Below, piece by piece: positions 14,877 to 21,189 of a stretch of DNA of 36,180 bases. The stretch comes from Saprospiraceae bacterium. Lineage in GTDB: Bacteria; Bacteroidota; Bacteroidia; Chitinophagales; Saprospiraceae. The position numbers were made by a program, and so were the translations under genes. Every line of letters begins with the position of its first letter. Positions within the stretch are counted from its first letter, which is position 1. The notes below the pieces were generated by a model that ran no database searches, was not told the origin of the DNA, and saw only the letters and a program-made list of their open reading frames with translations. Location: positions 1 through 36,180 of the forward strand of contig JAIPBL010000063.1 of the NCBI GenBank assembly GCA_021739645.1, written 5' to 3'.

Positions 14877-16196
14877 TTATTCAATTTTGCTTTTGTTGAG
14901 TGGGATGTTTACGCTAAAAACACTGCCATGGCTGGGTTTGCTACTAAAAGAAATATCGCCACCCAATAAATTCAAGTAGCGTTTTACAATATTCAAACCT
15001 AGGCCAGTTCCTTGAATATTTTCAACATTATTTGCCCTGAAAAACCGCTGGAACATGTACGGCTGGTCTTCTTCAGGTATGCCAATGCCTTGATCTTCCA
15101 CTTCGATATAAAGCACTTCGTCAATTACCCTTAACCTGCAAAAAATGGGCTTGCCTTGGTTGGAATATTTGCTAGCATTGGATATCAAGTTGTAAATGAT
15201 GTTTTTCAATATTTGCTTGTCCAGAAACACTTTTGCGTTGCAGTTTTCGTGTTCCTGAATGATGTGCTGACCTGGCTTTAGCAGTCCTTGCATTTCGTCC
15301 TCCACCTCGTCACAAAACGCTTTAAGTTTAAAATTCACGGCTTGGGTTTGCACCATGTTCTCCTCCAGCTTACTCAAAGACAGAAAATCGTTCAGGATAC
15401 TCGTCAGTGTCCCCACCGCTGTTTTGATGCGCTGGAGGTGCCTGCTTCTTTTCTGTTGGTGCTCCTCACCACCTGTATAGGCTTCGGCGAGGTCAGCCGA
15501 AGACAGCACGGTGCTGAGCGGCGTACGGAACTCGTGAGAGGCCATGCTCACAAATCTGGACTTAAGTTCGTTTAACTGCTTTTCTTTTTTTAGCGCATTG
15601 CGCAATTCTTCTTCGCTTTTGCGTAGCGCAGCCTCCGCTGCCCGCCGTTCCTCGGCCTCCCTTACCAGTTGCTGGTTCACGCTCAAGAGCCTATTGACAG
15701 CTTCTGAAAGTTCCTCGGTGCGCTGGTTCACTTTTAGTTCAAGTCGGTCGTTTTGGGACTCTAGGTCTTCGTTCAGTTTCCGGATTTCAGCTTCTGCCTC
15801 TTTCATTGCCGAGAGGTCGTGGAGAATACCTGTGAAGACTCGTCGGTCATCGAGCATGGTTTCACTTACTGCCAAACGGAGCGGCATTTCAGTACCGTCC
15901 TTGCGAAGCCCAATCACCTCCCGCCCAATGCCAATGATACGGGGCTGGCGAGTCTCAATGTAGCGGTTCAAATACCCGTCATGTTGATGCCTGTAAGGAT
16001 TAGGCATGAGCATTGAAATATTATTGCCTAAAACTTCGGAAGCGTCATAGCCAAAAAGTTGCTCTGCTGCAGGGTTCATCTGCTCAACAATACCACGTTC
16101 GTCGATAGTGAAAATGGCATCAATGGCCGTCTTGAATATTGCTTCCAAGTACGCAGCCATTTCCTCCTTGCTCTTGTTTGGCGATTTCTCCTTCAA
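14877..16196 (-). CDS. Cytoplasmic PAS-domain sensor histidine kinase (FixL-like)
   Basis: A 439-residue kinase without membrane segments. A PAS domain at ~15-130 resembles FixL (LMPNPYRHQHDGYLNRY then IIGIGRE), followed by a long coiled coil (~135-210), HisKA with the phosphoacceptor His221 (ASHEFRTPLS), and HATPase_c with N box (NLISNASKYS), G1 (EDQGIGIP) and G2 (GTGLGLNIVK). In heme FixL the residue just before IIGIGR is, from memory, the heme-ligating His; here it is Arg86, so heme and oxygen binding are doubtful. It is the first gene of an operon with the Crp-type response regulator and is divergent from the CBS-usp operon, sharing a 255-bp intergenic region that holds a perfect regulon palindrome. 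Confidence 0.92.
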   Translation of the reverse strand: MKEKSPNKSKEEMAAYLEAIFKTAIDAIFTIDERGIVEQMNPAAEQLFGYDASEVLGNNISMLMPNPYRHQHDGYLNRYIETRQPRIIGIGREVIGLRKDGTEMPLRLAVSETMLDDRRVFTGILHDLSAMKEAEAEIRKLNEDLESQNDRLELKVNQRTEELSEAVNRLLSVNQQLVREAEERRAAEAALRKSEEELRNALKKEKQLNELKSRFVSMASHEFRTPLSTVLSSADLAEAYTGGEEHQQKRSRHLQRIKTAVGTLTSILNDFLSLSKLEENMVQTQAVNFKLKAFCDEVEDEMQGLLKPGQHIIQEHENCNAKVFLDKQILKNIIYNLISNASKYSNQGKPIFCRLRVIDEVLYIEVEDQGIGIPEEDQPYMFQRFFRANNVENIQGTGLGLNIVKRYLNLLGGDISFSSKPSHGSVFSVNIPLNKSKIE

Positions 16197-16321
16197 TGCG
16201 GTGGTTGTTTAAATGCAAAGGTGTTGATTTTCAATGGATTAACAGTAAATGAAAACATTCAACGCCACAAAGTACCGAAGATGGTCATCCCATCCAAATG
16301 CATTTAATCACGAAAAGGGGG

Positions 16322-16364
16322 TGACAAAAGTCATCGCGCACCGTTGCTACCTGCCAGAACTTTG
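16322..16364 (+). promoter_or_regulatory. Promoter/operator of the CBS-usp operon
   Basis: A perfect palindrome TGACAAAAGTCA (16322-16333) lies upstream of a plus-strand -7 element GAACTTTG (16357-16364, one base from TAnnTTTG). Centre-to-G distance is 36.5 bp, as at three other promoters here. Predicted start near 16370, leader about 82 nt. The same site lies about 126 bp upstream of the histidine kinase start and could also act leftward. The rest of the 16197-16451 gap shows no gene. Confidence 0.6.
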
Positions 16365-16451
16365 CCTCGAAAGAAATCCATCACATGGCTCACAATGCAA
16401 TTGGATTTTGAAGGAAAACCAAAAGCATTATAGAGCAAAAAGAATGAAGTA

Positions 16452-16907
16452 ATGAACGTCTTAGCACCAATCTCAACAATCATGACGGCCAAGTTGCACA
16501 CCGTCAATCCAGATGACAGCTTGATGCAGGTCAAGGAAATCTTTGACCAGCACAAGATACACCACATTCCTGTAGTTCGCTATAAGCATATTGAGGGAAT
16601 TGTTAGTAAAACGGACTTTCTGCATTTTCTTCGGGGGTTCAAAAGCAACGAAATGGACAAGTTCATTGATGAAACACGCCTGCGTTCTTGGAAGGCCGAA
16701 AAAATCATGACCAAAGGCCTCGCCAAAGTGGAAAGCAGTGACCCCATCCGCACGGCATTGGAGGTGTTTCTCGTCAACCGTTTTCATGCTATTCCAGTCG
16801 TTGACAATGATGAACTGGTAGGCATCATAACCACCTTTGACGTCATAAAAGCCATTGAGGATGAACCAATCCCACTTGAAAATTACAAGAAGGCGAAAGC
16901 CGTTTAA
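16452..16907 (+). CDS. Tandem CBS-domain protein
   Basis: A 151-residue stand-alone CBS pair (IMTAKLHTVNPDDSLMQV, HHIPVVRYKHIEGIVS; IMTKGLAKVESSDPIRTAL, HAIPVVDNDELVGIIT), an adenine-nucleotide sensor module. It is the paralogue closest in layout to the protein at 4397-4843, sharing the first-CBS/30-residue linker/second-CBS plan. It is first in a two-gene operon with the universal stress protein, 21 bp apart, behind a perfect regulon palindrome. Co-transcription of CBS and Usp proteins is a known feature of hypoxia/dormancy regulons. Its partner protein is unknown. Confidence 0.88.
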   Translation: MNVLAPISTIMTAKLHTVNPDDSLMQVKEIFDQHKIHHIPVVRYKHIEGIVSKTDFLHFLRGFKSNEMDKFIDETRLRSWKAEKIMTKGLAKVESSDPIRTALEVFLVNRFHAIPVVDNDELVGIITTFDVIKAIEDEPIPLENYKKAKAV

Positions 16908-16928
16908 ACCCATTCGGTATAAGTTTAC

Positions 16929-18038
16929 ATGACTACGATTCAAGTCCTTGGCATAGACGGGAGCGTTCAGACCCGACAACTTCGAGCTAACCTGATTGAA
17001 GCACTTGCTTCTTTGGGGATCAAGGCAGTCGTGGAAAACGTGTCCGGCATGGACAAACTGATGAAATACCACATCAATGGCATACCCGCTCTCGTAGTGG
17101 ATGGTACGGTGGTGTTACAGAAAATGGTTCCGCCTGCCGAGGACTTGAAGATTTTGCTTAATGCCTTTGTTGAAGGGGCTTTCAAACAGTTTGCCATGAA
17201 AAACATCATCGTCCCAACCGATTTTTCGCCAGCTGCAAAAGGTGCTTTTCAGTTTGCCCTCGATCTTGCCGAGCTGCAAGGTGGGAAAGTGAAGGCGGTA
17301 CATATCTACCATCCTGAGTTTGACCCTGAGAGCAATTGGCTCAACAACAGTTTTTTGGATGGTGTTAGCTTCGCCAAAGAGCGGCTTGATACTTTCGTAA
17401 AAGAGGAATTAGCAGCGGCAGGTGCTGGCCAAGTAGCCACGGAGGTGGAGGTGGAGCAAGAGGTCATCACTGGTTTTGCAGTGGATGAAATTTTGGAACA
17501 GTCTCGCTGCAAGGATATTGACCTAATGGTGATGGGCAGTACAGGTGAGCGTGGCTTTTTGGAGAAAATGTTCGGCAGTGTTTCCACCAATGTTACCCAA
17601 AGAGCCGAGTGCCCAGTGATGTTAGTGCCGCAGGGCGTCCAGTTCCACGGGTTCAAACACATCATGTACGCCAGCAATTATGAGGCTGCAGAACGCCCAA
17701 CCCTCCATAAACTGGTGGACGTGGCCAATACCTTCCACGCAAATATCCACTTCGTGCACGTGGCGGAGGAGGGTGATTCAAAAACCTATCAGGAAGTCGA
17801 AAGCAGACTTTTCAATGTGCTTTTCAATGGCAACGAACCATCGTTTGCCTTCAGCCTCACCAAAATTGAAGGGAATTCAGTGGTAGATGGCCTGAACGAC
17901 TACGCCATCAAGTATAATATTGACCTCGTGGTGATGGTGTCGCCGCACCGCAATTTTTGGGAGCAGCTCTTCCACAAAAGTGTGACCAAGGCCATGACCC
18001 TGAACACCAAAATACCGATACTCGTACTGCACGAATAA
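16929..18038 (+). CDS. Universal stress protein, tandem Usp with N-terminal redox-dead thioredoxin-like domain
   Basis: A 369-residue three-part protein. Residues 1-~82 match the thioredoxin_3 (small redox-protein) fold: IQVLGIDGSVQ, then KLMKYHINGIPALVVDGTVV with its cis-Pro, but the CxxC site is replaced by DGSVQ and no cysteine is left there. Residues ~90-240 are a Usp domain starting MKNIIVPTDFSPAAK with an intact nucleotide motif G-x2-G-x9-G-S (GSTGERGFLEKMFGS). Residues ~245-369 are a second Usp domain whose nucleotide motif is lost (VSPHRNFWEQLFHKS). So one ATP site should remain. It is second in the operon behind the CBS gene under a regulon operator. ATG 17196 would start a plain Usp, but the fused frame is continuous and starts 21 bp after the CBS gene. 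Confidence 0.88.
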   Translation: MTTIQVLGIDGSVQTRQLRANLIEALASLGIKAVVENVSGMDKLMKYHINGIPALVVDGTVVLQKMVPPAEDLKILLNAFVEGAFKQFAMKNIIVPTDFSPAAKGAFQFALDLAELQGGKVKAVHIYHPEFDPESNWLNNSFLDGVSFAKERLDTFVKEELAAAGAGQVATEVEVEQEVITGFAVDEILEQSRCKDIDLMVMGSTGERGFLEKMFGSVSTNVTQRAECPVMLVPQGVQFHGFKHIMYASNYEAAERPTLHKLVDVANTFHANIHFVHVAEEGDSKTYQEVESRLFNVLFNGNEPSFAFSLTKIEGNSVVDGLNDYAIKYNIDLVVMVSPHRNFWEQLFHKSVTKAMTLNTKIPILVLHE

Positions 18039-18039
18039 A

Positions 18040-18082
18040 TGAGGTATTGAGGTATGGGTGACTCGCATACCTCAATACCTCA
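18040..18082. terminator. Perfect 17-bp palindrome between convergent genes, carrying a stop codon
   Basis: Arms 18040-18056 and 18066-18082 (tgaggtattgaggtatg and complement), 9-nt loop; the arms are direct repeats of gaggtatt. It begins 1 bp after the Usp stop codon and its right arm supplies the stop (TGA, complement of 18072-18074) and last codons of the convergent TlpA-like gene. Likely two-way terminator. Confidence 0.75.
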
Positions 18083-18617
18083 CACCTAATTTTAGCAACT
18101 GCTCCAACTCCTCGTAGTTGGCCATTTCTCCCGACTTCACCACCCTTCCTTTTTTGTTGTAAATCAGTGTGAAGGGGATAGCTCCGTCCCATTCCGTGCT
18201 CACCTTGTCAATCCATTCATTGTAGTCCAAGTCGGCGAGTGCCACCACGTGGCTTTCCAGTTTTCGCTTCGCAACGAACGGGATAAGCTTTTTGATGATA
18301 TCCTTCGGAAAATCCATGCTCACCAGCAGCACTTTGATAGGTTGATTGGCCACAGCCGGTATCAGTTTTTCGAAAAACGGAAGTTCCTCCACGCACGGCT
18401 TGCACCAAGTTGCCCAGAAGTTGATGACGTAGGTGGTGTCGTTCGAGTGAAGGAGGTGCGGCTCAAATTCTCCGTAGGTCATGTACACGGGGAAAGGGAT
18501 GGAGTCGTTGGTAACTGATGACGTGGCAGTTGGGGCAGAGGCGGTCGCTGCTTCTGGCGATTTTGCGGAGCAACCAAAAAATAGCGCCACGAAGGCCAGC
18601 TGGAAGATGATTTTCAT
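18072..18617 (-). CDS. TlpA/ResA-like thioredoxin lipoprotein
   Basis: Envelope-anchored thiol-disulfide oxidoreductase, 181 aa. A lipoprotein signal (MKIIFQLAFVALFFGCS, lipobox FFGC, Cys16) is followed by a Ser/Thr/Ala linker and a thioredoxin fold with active site WCKPC (Cys72, Cys75) after VINFWAT, as in TlpA/ResA/Bacteroidota AhpC-TSA-like proteins. The C-terminal cis-Pro is in GAIPFTLIYNKKGRVV. Role: reduction of periplasmic disulfides, for example in cytochrome c maturation, is known for the family but not shown here. Its last two or three codons and stop come from the palindrome shared with the usp gene. The 133-bp upstream gap is divergent with the next gene. Confidence 0.88.
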   Translation of the reverse strand: MKIIFQLAFVALFFGCSAKSPEAATASAPTATSSVTNDSIPFPVYMTYGEFEPHLLHSNDTTYVINFWATWCKPCVEELPFFEKLIPAVANQPIKVLLVSMDFPKDIIKKLIPFVAKRKLESHVVALADLDYNEWIDKVSTEWDGAIPFTLIYNKKGRVVKSGEMANYEELEQLLKLGVRY

Positions 18618-18663
18618 GTGAATTGATTTTACCTCAAAAATCGATTAAAATATCCGATGGAGG

Positions 18664-18671
18664 TAGTTTTG
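18664..18671 (+). promoter_or_regulatory. Candidate -7 element for the NAD(P)-binding protein gene
   Basis: TAGTTTTG matches the Bacteroidota TAnnTTTG consensus and would give a leader of about 74 nt before ATG 18751. I see no convincing -33 TTTG at the right distance. Confidence 0.3.
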
Positions 18672-18750
18672 GCGATCCGTTTGATCATACGTTAACTCAA
18701 TGGTGTTCAATTTGCGCAAATCTTAACAACCAGTTTTAAGTAAAATTATC

Positions 18751-19410
18751 ATGAAAATCAAAGCAATCATCACTGGCACCACAGGCATGGTCGGAGAAGG
18801 CGTGCTCCACGTTGCCCTCGCCGACCCACGGGTGGAGAAAGTCCTCGTCATCAACCGCCGCACTTGTGGCGTGCAGCATGAAAAGCTTACGGAAATTCTT
18901 CACAAGGATTTCCACGATTTTTCGGCCATCGAAGGCCAGCTTTCGGGCTACAATGCCTGCTATTTTTGCCTCGGCGTCTCTTCCATGGGCATGAAGGAGG
19001 AGCAGTACCGCCACCTCACCTACGACTTGGCAATGCACGTCGCCAACACCCTCGTTCGGCTGAACCCGGACATGACCTTCTGCTACATCTCCGGTGCTGG
19101 CACGGATGGCACGGAGCAAGGGCGCTCCATGTGGGCGAAGGTGAAGGGCAAGACGGAAAACGACCTTGCCAAGCTGCCGTTCAAAGCCGTGTACAATTTC
19201 CGGCCTGGCTACATTCAACCGATGGTAGGGATGAAGAACACCTACAAAGTCCTTCGGTACATCAGTTGGATGTTCCCAGGTTTCAAAGTGCTGTTTCCGA
19301 GTTATGTGGTGCGGTTGGAACAAATTGGGCAAGCGATGCTGAATGCCACCGAAAAAGGGTACTCAAAACAGGTGTTGGAGTGCAGGGACATTGTGGCGTT
19401 GGCAGGGTAG
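18751..19410 (+). CDS. NAD(P)-binding Rossmann-fold protein (atypical SDR/epimerase-like)
   Basis: A 219-residue short-chain dehydrogenase/epimerase-like protein. The nucleotide-binding loop is TGTTGMVGEG near residue 9, followed by an acidic/basic cofactor region (VLVINRRTCG), the CYFCLGVSSMGM strand, and the active-site-like CYISGAGTDG, then RPGYIQP. It has the length of the atypical extended-SDR group with oxidoreductase-like members of unknown substrate. The usual YxxxK is replaced by a MWAKVKGKTE stretch, also seen in that group. It is alone on the plus strand between two leftward genes. Confidence 0.85.
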   Translation: MKIKAIITGTTGMVGEGVLHVALADPRVEKVLVINRRTCGVQHEKLTEILHKDFHDFSAIEGQLSGYNACYFCLGVSSMGMKEEQYRHLTYDLAMHVANTLVRLNPDMTFCYISGAGTDGTEQGRSMWAKVKGKTENDLAKLPFKAVYNFRPGYIQPMVGMKNTYKVLRYISWMFPGFKVLFPSYVVRLEQIGQAMLNATEKGYSKQVLECRDIVALAG

Positions 19411-19423
19411 AAAATTCAAATTT

Positions 19424-19987
19424 TCACTTAAACCTCACCGCCACTTCCCGCTGGTTCAGGGCCTCGTTGCCGGGGTCGTTGAAGAGGAAAAAAACGAAGA
19501 CCGTGCCTTGCCCTTCCCGGCTCAAAGCCAATAACTTGCAGGCCGGCTTGTCTGAAAATGCGGGTTTTGGTGTAAAAAAATAGGTCATGCCCCAGTCGGC
19601 GTTGAAGTCCCGGAGCAGGGTTTCTTTAGTCGGTTGAATGGCAGAAATAACCGCTTCGCCCGCATTGGTAGCCACGCTGGTCAGCACCCGGAAAGTGGAT
19701 ACGTGCGGGGCAGTGGTATTGGCATCGGCCTCGTTCCATGGCTGTACGTAGTAACGGATTTCGAGGTGCTCCCGGTTGGAGTTGATGGCATACTGGCAGT
19801 TCAGGTAGTCATTTTCCTGGGGCTGGATGGTGCGGTAGCCTGCATCCAGTGGTTCAAAGAATTCAAGGCCCGCACTTTCAAGCAAATGTTCAAACGCAAC
19901 GTGCTGTTCGCTTTTTTGCGAAAGCAAACATTGCGGCAGCAAAAGAAGCAGGCAGGCTGCTGAAATGGATGGCCAATTCGATGTCAT
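19424..19987 (-). CDS. Secreted protein of unknown function
   Basis: A 187-residue protein starting MTSNWPSISAACLLLLLP at 19987, with a clear Sec signal peptide likely cut near LLSQ. The mature part has mixed alpha/beta composition (IRYYVQPWNE, FNADWGMTYFFTPKPAF, GTVFVFFLFNDPGNEALNQ). No family is recognised; it could be a Bacteroidota-specific periplasmic protein. A start at 20026 is possible but adds residues before the signal peptide. It converges with the Rossmann-fold gene (13 bp gap) and is preceded by degraded transposon material. Confidence 0.75.
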   Translation of the reverse strand: MTSNWPSISAACLLLLLPQCLLSQKSEQHVAFEHLLESAGLEFFEPLDAGYRTIQPQENDYLNCQYAINSNREHLEIRYYVQPWNEADANTTAPHVSTFRVLTSVATNAGEAVISAIQPTKETLLRDFNADWGMTYFFTPKPAFSDKPACKLLALSREGQGTVFVFFLFNDPGNEALNQREVAVRFK

Positions 19988-20036
19988 GTCAGGTAGTTTC
20001 AGTAGGCAAATATAACAAACAAGCACTGCCTTTCCG

Positions 20037-20093
20037 TCAAGCTGCCCGGTACTGCTTCGGGCTGCTTCCCATCACCTTCTCGCTCTTTGGCAA
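20037..20093 (-). pseudogene. C-terminal scrap of an AraC-type regulator
   Basis: On the minus strand the frame ending at TGA 20039-20037 reads VMGSSPKQYRAA just before the stop, which matches the typical AraC/XylS C-terminus (G-x-S-P-x-x-Y-R). Upstream the similarity is lost into IS630-like sequence within about 20 codons. Short, so only moderately sure. Confidence 0.35.
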
Positions 20094-20149
20094 ATAGTGT
20101 GGAACAAGCCCGAGGGCTTGAACTTGAATAGCCCCTCAACATACGAGCT

Positions 20150-20358
20150 ATCGGGAGCCTTTGCCGGGACATGCCCGGTTTTCAACTCGCTCTGGCTCAT
20201 TTTTGTCCCGGCCAGTTCCTTCACCCCTGGCCACGGCCTCCTTGGCCGTCCGGGGCGGGCGCTCCCGGAAAAAAGCCTCCAAGGTGACACGGTGGCCCGT
20301 CAGCACGGAGTCGAGCCCCTTGTAGTTGAAGCGCCGCAGCACTTCCAGCCCGCCTGCG
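20150..20358 (-). pseudogene. IS630-family transposase fragment with frameshift and deletion
   Basis: The minus strand encodes the N-terminal half typical of IS630 transposases in two frames: first GGLEVLRRFNYKGLDSVL and FFRERPPRTAKEAVAR, then after a one-base shift KELAGTKMSQS followed directly by TGHVPAKAP. In full-length relatives about a dozen residues (the LKK-containing helix) lie between the last two pieces, so there is also an internal deletion. No catalytic DDE domain follows. It abuts a truncated IS3 orfB on its upstream side. Confidence 0.65.
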
Positions 20359-20535
20359 GTGCTCCATGAAGCTTGACTTCAGCGCCAAGCGTGCGCCCGC
20401 TTCGTTCGTTCTTGGCCGGTGCGCAAGGCCCTGCTTGAAGGCATAGTAGGCGCTCCTGCTGACGCCCAAGGCGGTGCAGGCGGCCTTGACGGGGTACTGG
20501 CCAAGTTGGATGTCAATGAGCTGATAGGTCATCAC
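20359..20535 (-). pseudogene. IS3-family transposase orfB, N-terminal fragment
   Basis: Starts at ATG 20535 overlapping the orfA stop by 4 nt (ATGA), the usual IS3 layout. The first ~55 residues match OrfB N-termini (YPVKAACTALGVSRSAYYAF, then a charged helix to SSFMEH). After that the frame runs out of homology and IS630-like sequence takes over in another frame, so the DDE integrase core is gone. Non-functional. Confidence 0.7.
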
Positions 20536-20855
20536 GATGTCGTCCGGCTGAAAATGTTCAAGGCTTTTTTTAAAATATCACGCTCCATTTCGGCTTCTTT
20601 AAGCCCCTTCCGCAGTTGTTCTGTCTCTTCCCTGGCTATCTTCAACTCCAAGGTGCTCTCGGAGGCGGAAAGCCCTGTTTCTTTGCTTTTCCAGTTGTAG
20701 AGTACTTGCTCGCTTATGCCCAGTTGCTCGGAAACCTCTTTTGCGCCCTTACCGTTCTTAAGCATCCTAAGCGCTTCTTGCTTGAACTCCCGGTCGTACT
20801 TGCGGCGCAAGCGGTTCCCGCTTGCATTTGTCTGTTGTTGTTGTTGTTTCTTCAT
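20532..20855 (-). CDS. IS3-family transposase OrfA
   Basis: A 107-residue HTH protein of IS3 elements. A Gln-rich start (MKKQQQQQTNASG) precedes the helix-turn-helix YDREFKQEALRMLKNGKGAK / VSEQLGISEQVLYNWK and a C-terminal leucine-zipper-like coil (about 65-100, ELKIAREETEQLRKGL then MERDILKKAL). The frame is intact, but its orfB is truncated, so it cannot supply transposition. It could still bind related IS ends and act as an inhibitor. The start codon lies 48 bp inside the IS terminus. Confidence 0.85.
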   Translation of the reverse strand: MKKQQQQQTNASGNRLRRKYDREFKQEALRMLKNGKGAKEVSEQLGISEQVLYNWKSKETGLSASESTLELKIAREETEQLRKGLKEAEMERDILKKALNIFSRTTS

Positions 20856-20900
20856 GACACAAAACTAAGTTAGATTTGTGCCCGGCTAAATCAGACCACC

Positions 20901-21092
20901 TCATACAAACCTTCGTTCGAAGTGTGAACCTTTAAATATTTCGTCAGGCACTAATGTAGCATAGAGTGGTTTCGAGGGATGGTGTTTCTCTTTAATGAAC
21001 GGGCCATTGATGAGAACATTATCCATTACGCTATCCATCATAGATAAAACTACGTTCTTTATTGCCTGGCCTATTCGTTCTTTTCTGTTCAT
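20901..21092 (-). pseudogene. N-terminal fragment of a TdeIII-like restriction endonuclease, cut by IS3
   Basis: The 63 codons from ATG 21092 (MNRKERIGQAIKNVV) include LVPDEIFKGSHFERRFV, which resembles the conserved N-terminal P-E-I-x-(R/K)-x-S-x-F-E-R-x-F-V segment of TdeIII-type type II restriction enzymes, as I recall it. The frame then ends at a TGA that is the first three bases of the IS3 terminus. The rest of the gene is not found in the window. Family assignment is tentative; truncation by the IS is well supported. Confidence 0.5.
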
Positions 21093-21189
21093 ACTGCTCA
21101 GAATGTTAAATCAAAAACATATCGATAAGCTTTTTAGCCAAGTTGTAAGTACCTGAACCCCAAAAATAAAGCACCAAAGCATAAAACCC

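Larger units (their letters stand above)
20150..20903 (-). mobile_element. Composite IS remnant: IS3-family element joined to IS630 fragment
   Basis: The right end begins at 20903 with TGAGGTGGTCTGA on the minus strand, the TGA-type tip of IS3-family inverted repeats. It carries an intact orfA, a truncated orfB that stops matching near 20360, and then IS630 sequence. The second IS3 terminus was not found, so the element cannot move by itself. The insertion cut a restriction-enzyme-like gene at 20903/20904. Confidence 0.6.

Noticed and set aside
14877-16196. Calling the kinase a heme-based oxygen sensor (FixL)
   Set aside because: The residue expected to be the heme-ligating His is Arg86, so oxygen sensing is not supported by sequence alone.
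17196-18038. Separate universal stress protein gene starting at ATG 17196
   Set aside because: The upstream frame is continuous, has good thioredoxin-fold similarity and starts 21 bp after the CBS gene, so the fused form is more likely.
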